From positions 15,307,764-15,371,763 of the forward strand of contig CM077828.1 in assembly GCA_039720395.1 (NCBI GenBank): a DNA stretch of 64,000 bases, in the 5' to 3' direction. Below, piece by piece: positions 1 through 11,417 of this stretch; the stretch's first letter is position 1, and each line of letters begins with the position of its first letter. The position numbers and the translations under genes were made by a program. The notes beneath the pieces are model-generated. The model did not search any database and was not told the origin of the DNA. It was given only the letters and a program-made list of their open reading frames with translations. The DNA comes from Liquidambar formosana (lineage: Eukaryota > Streptophyta > Magnoliopsida > Saxifragales > Altingiaceae).

Positions 1-512
1 GGATTACATCAAAGGCATAGCTTCATTTTGTTGTAGGCATTTAGATCTTCTCGTGTAATTGGATTGAGTCTGTTATGGTTTTGATAGCACATAATTTTTT
101 TTTTTTCATGTATATCTATATATATATATATATAAAATATATATTAACAGTTAAAGGAACCTTAACTACTACATACATGGAATTAGTTAGATATGACGAT
201 TATAAGAAGAATGAATATGACTTGTTTACAAGAAACTGAGTAGGTGAAAAATCTAGGAAATATGAAACTCTAGGCTATAAAGTTTGGTATATAAAAATGG
301 ACAAGCAGATGGACGAAGTCGGGATAATTGCAATAGAGATTTAAAAGAGAAAGTTGTAGATGTTGAGAGATAACTTTGATTGAACGATAATAATAAAACT
401 TATACTAGGAGAAGAGACAATATAATTAGTGGTTATGTATCCCAAGTCAGATGAATCCATTAAGCTGCAATTTTGGGAGGACATGGATGCACTAATTCAA
501 GGGATATCTAAG

Positions 513-867
513 CGGGCTAAGAAGCATGGACACTTCCCTAGAGGTGTCGTGGCAGTGTTGGACACATGCGAGATATGACGCTTCTCTGACATGATACGTC
601 TTTGTTTACTTCCTCATTCTTCTTCTTCTTCTTCTTCTTCTTCCTTTACTTTATTTTATTTCATTTTTTTATATCCTATTTTTTATGTGAACAACTTGGA
701 TTTCCAAATACGATACAAAGAGATGCTACATGATGTAAAATAATTGTTTGTATAGAAATATAAATTTTATCAATGTCGTATTCCTGCTGTGTTTTATCCT
801 AAATTTTGAGCATTTACTGTGTTGGCAGTGCCTATGTCATGTTGTAGTTGTGTATTCATGCTTCTTA
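513..867. other. Insertion within LINE endonuclease domain
   Basis: The LINE endonuclease reading stops after DALIQGIS near 512 and resumes with GENIFKGGD near 868. The roughly 350 bases between fit no part of the endonuclease. They contain a TTC microsatellite (about 617-644) and AT-rich sequence with no recognised ends. This is either an insertion or highly diverged filler. No target-site duplication was found. Confidence 0.5.
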
Positions 868-1255
868 GTTGCTGGGGAGAATATCTTTAAAGGAGGAGAC
901 TTAAATCGTCACATAGGGAAAAATAGTGGAGGATATGAGAGGGGTCATAGGGAATATGGGTTTGGAGAGAGGAATGAGGAAGGGGATATTTGTGCTAATG
1001 GCTTTTGATATTGTAATTGCTAGTACTTATTTTAAAAAGAAAGATCAACATTGAAATACATTTAAAAATGGATATAATATTAGTCAAATAATTTTTTTTT
1101 CTTACTAAGAAGATGGATTGAGGAGTTTGTAAGGATTCTTAAGTAATACCTGGAGAAAGTATAAAACACAACATAGATTAGTGGAATTATATGTACGTGT
1201 TAGGCAGATGGCAGAGAAAAAATAAGGAAAATAAAAAGAGAAAATTAGTGAGAAG

Positions 1256-2080
1256 TCCAACATATAGGACTTATGGAGGCATAAGTTCACAACAAAATCT
1301 TATGCAGCCATAAGTCAACTTTTAAATGAAACAGGATTATTTTGCTGAGTGTTAAATGCATAAAGTCATTGTTACCCTCAAGTGTTAATTTTTTGTTTGT
1401 AAACTTTAAAATAACATAACTCTCATTATACACATTGGGTTTTGATAAATTTTATATATTTGGAATCTATTCATCAAGCTCTTCGAAATAAGACCTACAT
1501 TGAATAGGAAATTATGTAAAAAAAAAATAATTAAAAAAAAAAACATTTACATTGATCAAATGTAACTGTTGTTGAAATAGTTACATGTAATTGTTTTTGA
1601 AACATTTAAATTAAATTGTTTTTAATAGAGGTTAAATTTAAATTAATTATTTTGTGAGTAATTTAAACATCAAAGTTATGAATAAAACAATTAAATCTGG
1701 TATTAATGGTTTGAAAAAATATCTGTTAATCAAAACAAGCCTATATGAGATTATCCATTTCTAACCTCTTCACCAAAAGCAAAACCCATAAATTTATTTT
1801 CCCTTTTTTATTTTTTATTTTTTTATTTTAAAGGGACAATATGTGTTATGTGGGCAAAACTACAAATATCTCTATTTTCAAAGTGACAATCCTTGTAGAT
1901 GTTGGACTTGTCTTGGCAGTCAGGTGTCAAGAAGACCCACAAATGCGTTGGCATCTTTCTTAACCCCTACTCAAACCCAACTTCCCATCCTCCAAGGAAT
2001 TAATGCTTCACAGCCTAGCTTTTTCTGCTCATATATATAGTGGCTGAAGTTTTTAGCAAGTATTATGTCATATTTTGATC

Positions 2081-2114
<34 letters not shown>

Positions 2115-2122
2115 TGGAAGAA
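1256..2122. other. Insertion between LINE endonuclease and RT
   Basis: LINE coding similarity ends near 1255 and resumes near 2123 with WWKLKG, leading into the pre-RT linker. The intervening 870 bases are AT-rich and carry an inverted pair around ACTTATG...CATAAGT (1269-1310). They end in a GA microsatellite (about 2083-2111). No transposon termini or TSD were identified, so the insert's class is unknown. Confidence 0.5.
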
Positions 2123-3433
2123 ATATGTGGTGGAAATTAAAAGGATAAAAAAAAAATGTTTACAGGGAAACATGAAAAGAAGAAAAATGCAATTTAGATT
2201 AAGAGACTAACACTATGTGGAATGAAATGGCTAGTTGCATTAGGAGAGTTGCAAAGGAAGTTCTTTGGAGAATCTGAGGGGAATGGATTGAAATCTAAAG
2301 AAACTTGATGGTGGAATGAGGAGGTTCAAACAGGTAGTTTGGACAAAACGAGTATGTCATAAAACTCTACATAAAGGAAGAAATGAAGAAAGATATGAAA
2401 AGTATAAATTAGCTAAAAGGAAGCTAAGAATTCAATAAGTGAAGCTAAACTCAAGGCATATGATGGAGTAGTATAAGCTAGGCACAAAGCTTGGAGAGAA
2501 TGATGTATATCATTTTGCTAGGACAAGGGAAAATAGAAGTAGATAACTGTCTTAAGTACATTAAGTTGAGGACCAGAGATATTTAAACCATGTTAAGTGC
2601 ATTAAAGTTAAGGAAAGGTGGATGTGTTATTTTAAGAAATTATTCAAAGAGAATCACACAAATAATTTTAGCTTGAGAGAATCAAGTAACCCCAGTGAGG
2701 GTGGAAATTGTATGTTTTTTTTTCCCTCCCTCCAAAGAATTAGCGTATTTGAAGTGAAATAAATTATGAAAAAGAGGAAAGTAGGAAAAGCTATAGGGAC
2801 AGATGGAAATCCTATTGAATATTGGGAGTTTGTGTGTGATTATGGTGTGGTTTGGCTGACTAAGTTGTTTAACAAGATATCAAAGACTAAAATAATGCCA
2901 GATAAATGGAGGAAAAGCACTTTGGTGCTGATGTATAAGAAACAAAGCTGATATTCAAAACTTCACTAACTATGGTGGCATTAAGCTCATGAGTCAAACA
3001 ATGAAACATTGGGACAGAGGGATAGAGTGAAGATCAAGACTTAAAACAATAGTGTCAGATTTGGTTTCATGCCAAGAAGATTGACCATGGAAGCTATTTT
3101 TTTTTTTTACTTAGAAGATTAATAGAAAAAAATAGAGAGAAGAAAAAAGATTTTCATTTAGTATTTATTGACTAAGAAAAAGCATATGATAGGGTCCTAG
3201 GGATACAATGTAGTGGGTATTAGAAAGGAAAGGAGTATGTATTAGACATATTGATACAATCAAGGACATATTTGATGGAGCTGTAACTATCGTTAGAATG
3301 AATGGAGAAGAAACAAGTGAATTTTCTGTTACAATAGGCTTACACTAGGGATCGACATTGAGTCCTTATTTTGTCATTTTCTTGTAATTTATTTTTTCTA
3401 TTATTAATATTATTATTTCCTTTGTTGATCGAG

Positions 3434-3460
3434 ATATATATATATATATATATATATATA
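3434..3460. repeat. (AT)n microsatellite
   Basis: Uninterrupted AT dinucleotide run inside the LINE remnant, between the RT motif region and the C-terminal LINE sequence. Confidence 0.9.
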
Positions 3461-4262
3461 AGTTGATGAAACTATAGTAAGGGTAAATTCTAAGTTGGAA
3501 TTATGGAAAGATACCTAGTAATGGTTTTAAATTAAGGTCTAAAGCCAAATATATGGGATGTAAATTTATTCAAAATAGGAATAGAAATGAGGTTATAACA
3601 TAAATTGATGTCTAAGAGATATCTAATGTGACCATTTTCCATATCTTGGATTAATTATCTAGAAAGATGGAGAGATTGAGGAGGATGTTACCCATAGAAT
3701 TAGAGCGGGATGCATGAAGAAGTGTATCTAGGTACCAAAAAAAAAGGGAGGGGGGGGGGGGGGGAGAAGTTTATCAGAATACCCATCAAGCTAAAAGGAA
3801 AATTTTACAAGGACTATTAAGATTGGCTATGCTTTATGATACCTTATGTTGGGTAACATGCGGTACCATAAATCATGAGGGAAAATCATCTAAGATGAGA
3901 ATGTTAAGATGAATATGTGGTGATAAGCAAAGATGAGAATGTTAAGATGGTTTGTACATGAAAAGATAAATGAGAAATGAATGAATGCATTCGTGAGAAG
4001 GTAGGAGTGGTATCAATTGAGGAGAAGATGAGGGAAAATCGTCTAAAGATGGTTTGTACATTTGGTCATGTACAGTGAAGACTATGAATGCACCTTCACG
4101 TAAGAGTAACTTAATTCAAGTTGATAGCCTTGGAAGAAGGCCATCGGTAGTGTGGTTAGAGGTGAGAAAGGACACGTGCTAAGGATTTAACAGCAGACAT
4201 GGCCCTTGATAGAATACCAACCCCATGTAGTTGAGATTAAGGCTTAGTTGAGTTGAGGTAAA

Positions 4263-7200
4263 TATCTACATATATATATATAAATCAAATGCTGCATTCG
4301 CTCCATCCTTTGTATATATGCAAGTTCTATTGGCTCACAGTTTGGAGTGGATATAAGAAATGGAGTGGAATTAGGGCTACATTGTAAGGCATTTTGGATT
4401 GATTCAATTTCAATATGACGTCTAAAAGCTTAGTTGCTTTGTTTGTTGTGATTATTGGTGATGGTTCTATTTTCTTCAATGACTCCATTCCAGAGGATGG
4501 AATTGTGCCTTTAATTGGAATAATTACTATTGTAATATGAAGTCCATAAACAGTATTCTAATTAATTTTTATTTATTTGTATTTAATTTTTTGAAAGATT
4601 GCAGGTATACAGGTAACCAGAGGGAGACCCAATCTAATCCAATAGCCTAAGAAGTGGCAAATGCCCTCTATGTACATGTCTCATATTCTGAGAAATATGA
4701 TTACACTTAGTATACCAGAAAGTTGGTTGACGCAATAGCTACATCAATGATATCTTATCATAATGATTAAACTTTCTAGGCAATGTTAATTACAGAACTT
4801 ATTTAGTGCTCTCGTGGAACTGCTGATGATGTATTTTGACTAAATGTCGTTTGTAAATGACAGTTCAGATATTAAACTTCCAAGAAGCTTTGAGTTCTTA
4901 GTGGTTTTATTTTGGAATGTGGTGTAGTTGGTTTTGGTGGAATCACTAGAATTGACTGATTTGTCACTACTAGTGTGCTTACTGAACTTTGGGCTCTTAG
5001 AGAAGGCCCCCAAATGGCGTGGGAGTGTGGCATTGTAAGCCTTTTTGTTGAAGTTGATGCTACTCTTGCTGTTGAGTCGGTCCATAATCACATGAATCTG
5101 GCTCACTCGTGCAGCCCCTCTTATCTTGAATTATAGGTGGTTGATGGAGAAGTTCGCTCGAGTGGAGCCGCACCAGGCCATGCGTTAATCTAAGTATCTA
5201 ACCAAGCCAACTACTATGTTGGCTCAGGAACAAAGATCCATGTTCCTATTATCTTCTGTGCCCCTTTTTTTTTTTTGGGGGAGGGGGGGGGGGGGGTGTA
5301 AAAATTATCTTCTATGTTGAACCACCTGCTTATGTATGCAAACAGCTTAATGCTGACGCTCAGGGTATTTTGTATCCTCCTATTTTTATTTATTTATTTA
5401 TTTATTTATAGAAAAAGGTAGGAGGCAATCAATTATGGCAATTCTCTTTGGGCGTGACAATAGTAGTTTGTTGAGAAACCAATAACTAGAGGGGCTGGAT
5501 CAACTTACAAAATGTGAAAAAACTACAGGTACTATTTCAAGTCAATTAAGCCATAGTTTGATTTTAACCCTATCAAAAGTTAGTAGCTCTAATGCATGAG
5601 TAAGACAATTAAAAGACAAATTTACGTCATATCATTGCCTTCGAGATTAGAATCTTTGACTAGTTGGTCATCTCCTATCTTCGCCTTCGATATTAGAATC
5701 TTTGACTGCTTGGTCATCTGCTATCTTCGTTTTGTTCTTCTCGCTACTTCTTAATGCATATATATATTTTTATCCAGTTGACCAAACCACAAAAAAAAAA
5801 AAAATAAAAAAAAAATGTTAGAAGAAAAAAAATTTAAAATTAAATTTAAAAGGCATCCCAATCGAGGTTGGAGTTGGTGTTGGGGGGGGGGGGGGGGGGT
5901 TGGTTTTGGCAGGACAATGGCAGTTTGCCATGTGAGATGTTACCCCCAAAAAAGGGAGAAATAAAAAAGAGGAAAAAACAAAACCCCATGAAAATTTTAA
6001 ATATATGATCTCTGTGGCCTTCAATTTTGTTCAGTACTTACAAGACTGCAACGGCAGCCCCATGAAATTTGCTACTTAAAAAGGCTTCATTTATTGATTA
6101 ATCATTTCCTTGAAAACAAGATAAACACGTTCTTTTCCTTCATTTTCCTTTTTTTTTTTTAATTTTTTTTATTTATAAATATACCATCTACGGGATGTGA
6201 ACTTCAGATTCCCTATTTCCTTGACCAATAGCCGACAAAAAAAGACTTATAATCATAAAAAAAATTATACCTGTCACATGTGTTTTTTCATTATGCCATG
6301 GTTTTAAAATTTGAGGAAGATTTCAGTCAAAATATTATAAAAGTTAAATCATTTTAATATCTTCTTTAAACTAGACTTTAAGTTCAAAAAACAAGAAAAA
6401 TGGGTCGTAGTTGGTGATATTTTGGCTGAATAATTTGAAATCTATTCGGGTAGTGTGTTATTTATTTATTTATTTTTTTTTTGTGCCTAGGATATTTGGG
6501 TAGGCAAAAGTTGGTTCCAACTTGGAATTTTTTATCTTTATTTTGCTTAGCACACAAAGATCTCACACACAATACACAAATGAGGAAATGGTTCCAACTT
6601 AGAAATTTTTGGAGTCAGGTAGGGACCAAAAAAAATGGCCTTCACTGTGCCAACTGGAAAGTGGAAACCATGGTTTGCGCCAAATGGAACCAAATTTTAA
6701 AAGACAAACTGCAAGATTGATAAGAAACATGACATGATACATTGCTGCCTTTGAGGATATAAAACCGTTTTTTAAAAACTTCGGCGGGAAAGAATTTTTG
6801 TATAACTAAACGCAATTCGACCGTTGGTGCTTGTTGTCTCTTCACCTGTAGTTTAAACTTTCTCTGGATGTAACTATTGATTCTTCCGGAAAAAAACCAT
6901 GATGGAATTCAACTCTGCTGGTGCTAGTAGGTAATTCAGAGTTTGGGTCATGTCTTCTGGAGGAACGTGAATTTAGTGCTCCCTGTGTAAAGGGGGAACT
7001 CTGGCAGATATTTTCTTCTCTGTTTCTTCTGTTTTTGTTTTCATCCTTTCCTTTTTCTTTGGAAGAATATTGTGACCTTTTTCCGGGGTCTATTGAACTG
7101 TCTTACCCCTACTTCTGAGTGATGCAGGCGAGTTAGCCTCAGTGGATTTCGAAGAAATGATCGGCAGTGCCAGATTCAAAAGGAACCTTTCTAAATGTAA

Positions 7201-7920
7201 CAATTTTGAGATAGCAAAATTGAAAGTGCTGCATCACAAGAGAGAATAGAGAGGGAGAAAAAGGAATCAAAAAAATAAGAATAAATGAATCTAATAAAGT
7301 TCGTATGAACAAACACTTATATCCAGTCCATTTTCCTCTCACATTGCTTCACAAAGACTATTGTTCCTCTATCCCCACACTCAAAACGTGATATGATCGG
7401 ATTACAATAACTGATGCCCAGTTTCCTCGTCAAATAGAAGCAAATCATTGCTCCAAATTGATCGAAGGAATAGCCACCTCAAATCATCGCCAAGGATCAT
7501 GGAGAGAATGACTGGCTCTTCAATATGGCATACGACCTGTTTTTGCTCCAAATTGTTGCCATAGACTGGGAAATCAACCAAAATACAAAGAAAGGTTTCT
7601 TTTGCCTTTGATTTTAATTGCCTGCACCATGCTTGTAGATTGAACAGCAGTATGGTCCTAATATCTTGATGGGGTTAGAGATGTTTGGTAGGTGTAGACT
7701 TGGTAGAAATGCAGTTGTTAGGAAGGGGGTTTCTCAACAGTTTCCAGTTCCGCCTTCTTTTCTTTGTTAGCACAAGCAAGCCATATATATATACTGAGGT
7801 TAAACTTGGAAACAAGAATCGGAGGATGAAGTCAGCGAAAGACTTGCTTTTTGTATAGGGTGAAAATACAGCCTCCAAGAACAGATGTTTAGATCTTCCA
7901 TCCTCTTAAAAAATCAGCTG
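4263..7920. other. Intergenic, no recognised gene
   Basis: I see no gene, RNA or bounded transposon here. The longest open frames (for example 4840-5106 minus, Ser/Asn/Lys-rich, 88 codons) have no recognisable motif and look like chance frames. The interval holds several homopolymer tracts, including T-to-G junctions near 5268-5297 and a G tract at 5881-5899. An ATTT repeat lies near 5385-5410. The right end is downstream of the minus-strand PPR gene and may include its 3' UTR. Confidence 0.5.
5268..5297. repeat. T-run to G-run homopolymer junction
   Basis: A run of T followed directly by a G-rich run. The same T(n)G(n) arrangement recurs at 11381-11417 and, on the other strand, at 39154-39231. 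Its function is unknown, and the tract would be prone to sequencing and replication slippage. Confidence 0.8.
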
Positions 7921-8336
7921 ACTTTTTCCAGCTCCATTGATGATGAATTCATCATCATCAGTCAATGGTCCAAGACCACAGCTCCCATCACTAAAACACA
8001 AAGAAAGCTTCTTCAATACCTTTAGAAGATTAGCAATAAGAAGGCAGGATATCTTAATCAACTTCAGTTTTCGAATTTCAGTATATCTTAATCATCTTGA
8101 GTTTTGGACTCCACTTCTCCCACGAAACCTTAATGCAAGTGGGGGTTTGCTTCTGCATGTTCTATACCCACTACTGAGTGAGGAAGCAGGAATATCCACT
8201 TTTGTTCTGTCTGATGTCTGACAAACAATACTGAAAACTCCAACCGAGGGGTATGAATTTGCCCATCCGCATAAAAAGATATTGGTAATTTCTTGAGCAG
8301 CAATCCCTGGATTTCTCTCTTTCAATTTCTTCTTTC
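7921..8336 (-). other. 3' flank of the PPR gene
   Basis: This interval lies immediately downstream of the PPR stop codon on the minus strand. It probably holds the 3' UTR. No other feature is recognised. The short open frames on both strands lack family motifs. Confidence 0.35.
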
Positions 8337-9461
8337 TCACCAGTAATCCCCACAAGAGCATAAACCCCCATTGAAGTAGTGAAATCGATTAGAATCCCTT
8401 ACGATTATCAACCTTCCCACAATTTTAGATATGTGTTTGATTGCACTGTGGCAATCTTCACAAACCCGCAAGTTTTTCATCACTCGTATTGGTCTCCCGG
8501 TTGGTATAGTCAGAATTGCAAATGCTACAGCTAATTTTTCGCTGTGATACTTGAGCATATGTTCCTTCTCCTCCTCTTCCACATCATGTAGAACCAATTT
8601 TGTAGATGAAATATACCCATCCCTCTTCATTTGAAACTCCAACTCTTCTAAATAGGCATATATTCTATCCTTATCTGGGTGGAAAGAATCCCCAACTGAA
8701 AATGTATGAATCTTGTTTTGCACTTCAACCCAACTGTAGCCAGGCACTTTTCTCACACCTTTATCTCTCATTTTCAATCTCATCTTACCAACGTCACCCC
8801 ATCTACCTGAAGCTGCATATAAATTTGAGAGAAGAACATACATGCCTGCATTATCAGGTTCCATCTCAAAAATAATCTTAGCAGCCTTTTCACCTAATTC
8901 GGTATTGCCATGAATTCTGCTTGCACCAAGTAGAGCACCCCATGTTGCAGCATCTGGTTCAAAAGGCATGTTTCCCATTAGATTTTGGGCATCATCCAGG
9001 CGCCCAGCCCGACCCAGAAGGTCAATCATGCAGGTGTAGTGTTTTGCATTAGCTTTTATACCGTAATCCCGAGTCATTGAATAAAAATATTCCGTGCCTC
9101 TGTCTACTAAGCCAGTATGACTGCATGCGGACAGAACACCAACCTGAAAAATTGTAAATTTAATAGAAGTAAGTTTAGGGGATGGAGAAAATATATTCAC
9201 ATAGAAAGAGAGAACGAATTAGAAAACAACAACTTGAAGCCTCTTCGTACACAAGTTTTATCTACTGCATCTGAATCATATAATATATAAAACTAGGGAT
9301 TGCATCAAATTCAAAAGTTTTCCTTCTGTAGCTTTCACATATGGGTCAAATATACTGAAGAATAGATCAAATCTCAAAACCAAGGCCTCCTCTGGTTAAG
9401 CCTCTAAAAGTACTTTTGAGAAGCAAGAAATGCAATATATTTGCTTTAAGAGAGATACTAA

Positions 9462-9797
9462 GGCTACGTTTGGTTTGAGGGAATGAAATGGAGAAGGGAA
9501 TGGAAGTGGGAATGTAATGGAATGCGAATTGTCATTCCATGACAATGTTTGGTAAGGGGTGTGAATGGAATGAAAAAGAATAGAGGTTTCCACTTTTAAT
9601 GATTTTTACTCCTTGAAAGTTGAGAATAGCCATTCCTCTTGGTTTGGGAAGGAATGGCTATTCCCCCCAAGGATGGACTAGATCCCCACAAAGAAATGGC
9701 CACATTCCATTCCTTGTACAACTAAACACTCGTTTTTTTTAGGGGAATGGAATCGCCATTCCATTCCCTCCCTCATTTTCTCATAACAAACATAGCC
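9462..9797. mobile_element. Tourist-like MITE in PPR intron
   Basis: Imperfect terminal inverted repeats: GGCTACGTTTGGTTTGAGGG at the left, and GGCTATGTTTGTTATGAG read from the right on the opposite strand. Internal GGAATGGAATGG-type sequence lies near both ends in inverted orientation. Flanking TAA (left) and TAG (right) could be a worn 3-base target duplication. There is no coding capacity. The superfamily (PIF/Harbinger or hAT) is not settled. Confidence 0.65.
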
Positions 9798-10461
9798 TAG
9801 TGATGTTGATGGTTGAGGCAACAGGAAGGTAAAATTTTTCCTTTCAAAAGCAACAAGTTTTTGTAATTACTCCCAAAGTCCGCTAACGAACATGATTTTT
9901 ATTTCTTTATTTTTGCCTTTTTGTTTGTTTTTTGTCTCTTTGTTTGTTTGTTTGTCTTTGTTTTTTGTTTTTACCTTTTTATATCCAAAATCACTACAAG
10001 TACTTCTAAAATGCCATCAACAGATACCTTAAATTATTATTGCATTACATAGATGATAATAGAGTGATGAATGTAGAGAGATATGAAAGCCAAAAATAAA
10101 AAAAGATAAAAAAAATTACAAAATTACAAAAAAAAAAAAATGTCAAAAAGAAAAGGCAAAAAAAAAAAGTTTACTGTGTGGCAACTGGAATCACCATCTA
10201 AACATACATCTATATTCATGAAGTTTACTCCATGGAAATTAAATCAGATATCAGAATTCAAGGATTTAATGTTTTGTGACACCACAAAATTCAAACAACT
10301 TGACAATATTTAAGGTACATTAACCTCTGTAGATGCATTTCTCCATGCCATCATTTTGCAAGGAAATCACCACATTTTGAACAAGAATCAATGAAATACA
10401 GTATGTAGGCATCCACTCAAAGCATAATGAGATGATAACTAGGTGAAAGAAATATTTTAAA

Positions 10462-11249
10462 TTTTTTGATAGGCAACAAAGTTTTATTAAAAAGAAAAGG
10501 TACAAGAAGGACGAGGAGTCCCACATGAAAAGGATAAGAAAATAGAAACAAAAAATGTATAGAGCTAGCAATCTATAGTCTAGACCACAAACACAGCCCT
10601 CCAATCTGAAGTAATAAGAAACAAGGGGACACTAGAAAAATCCTTAGCTTTAGAAGCCCAAAACAAAGCCAGAAACACCACCTTGTTCCTTAAAACCTCC
10701 TCCACCTTATCATAACGAACCCTAGCATTTCTCTCTAACCATTTTTTTTTTTTTTTTTTTTGGATAACGGTGGAACCATCCCACAGCAGGGCTTTGGACC
10801 CACCCATGGAACCTAAACCCCTAAGGAGACTAGCGCAACAACCCATTGCCACGGGCCCCGACTTAAATCTTGGGTTGTCCTAGCGGAGAATTGAAACCGT
10901 GACCATACGCCTAACCACACAATCACAAGTTTGCTCTTACCAACTAGGCTACCCAAGGGTGGGACTGCACAGCTCCTTCACACAACACCTCTAGAACTCC
11001 TCCCAAGGCTAGTAAAATTAATAACAAGCATCTTGTAGCCAGGGACACCCTAGGAACCTTCACCCTCCCAAAAGGCCTCTTCCATAAAGCTCTAGCCACA
11101 TCGCAATGTAAAAATAGATGATCATAACTATAAAAAAAAATTAGAACTTTTGTTTTTCCCCTACCATCAATATATTTAACTATATTTGCTAATGTCCTCG
11201 GAAAAAAAATTATATTTAATATAAAAACTAAAAGAGATACAGCTTCCAC
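10462..11249 (-). mobile_element. L1-type LINE 3' fragment (zf-RVT region)
   Basis: On the minus strand, translated pieces resemble the end of plant L1 ORF2: DHLFLHCDVARALWKR (the zinc-binding zf-RVT region), then WLERNARV and VVFLALFWASKAKDF. The fragment ends with an AATAAAACTTTGTTGCCT-like tail and an A-run, which is typical of plant L1 3' ends. It is truncated at the 5' side and interrupted by a SINE. Not functional. Confidence 0.8.
10742..10962 (-). mobile_element. tRNA-derived SINE nested in the L1 fragment
   Basis: Read on the minus strand, it begins near CCCTTGGGTAGCC. It has a pol III box A-like TAGCCTAGTTGGTAAGAGC and a box B-like GGTTTCAATTC about 40 bases further on, and it ends in an A-run of about 20. 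The total is about 220 bp. It separates two pieces of L1 coding sequence that belong together, so it inserted after the L1. A clear target duplication was not seen. Confidence 0.8.
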
Positions 11250-11380
11250 TATAACACCTTCATGTCTTCAACTATGGTGCCAGCAAAGAACAGTCAAAAG
11301 GAAAGTAATTTACATGTAGGGGTGAGAAATTAATGGAGAGGACCAAAAGGGTTTTCTTTTGTGGTCCTTTTTTTCTTTTC

Positions 11381-11384
11381 TTTT

Positions 11385-11415
<31 letters not shown>

Positions 11416-11417
11416 GG
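11381..11417. repeat. T-run to G-run homopolymer junction
   Basis: About 14 T followed by about 23 G with no separator, inside the PPR intron. It is a G-quadruplex-capable tract on the plus strand. Confidence 0.9.

Larger units (their letters stand above)
181..4262 (+). mobile_element. RTE-clade LINE remnant, fragmented
   Basis: A degraded non-LTR retrotransposon read on the plus strand in shifting frames. Endonuclease pieces lie at about 200-512 (CLQETE motif, then a piece resembling APQ...KLQFWEDMDALIQGI) and at about 868-1255 (GGDLNRHIGKNSGGYERGH, then STYFKKKDQH). The linker and reverse transcriptase lie at about 2123-4262: WNEMASCIRRVAKEVLGE, KAIGTDGNPIEYW, KLFNKISKTKIMPDKWRKS, a GFMP.R stretch, AYDRV at 3183-3197, and the C-terminal tail with GHV near 4060. 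The order endonuclease, linker, RT, C-terminal tail and these motifs are those of plant RTE elements. Stops and frameshifts occur throughout, so it is not coding. The 5' end is probably lost before about 181, because the first methionine region of RTE is not visible. The two gaps in the protein order coincide with non-LINE DNA, annotated separately. Family assignment is from recalled motifs. Confidence 0.85.

Noticed and set aside
4840..5106. 88-codon Ser/Asn/Lys-rich minus-strand frame as a gene
   Set aside because: It has low complexity, no motif, no splice context and no upstream promoter-like sequence.
10742..10962. tRNA gene on the minus strand
   Set aside because: Box A and box B are present, but no cloverleaf or acceptor stem can be drawn and it ends in an A tail. 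It is a SINE.
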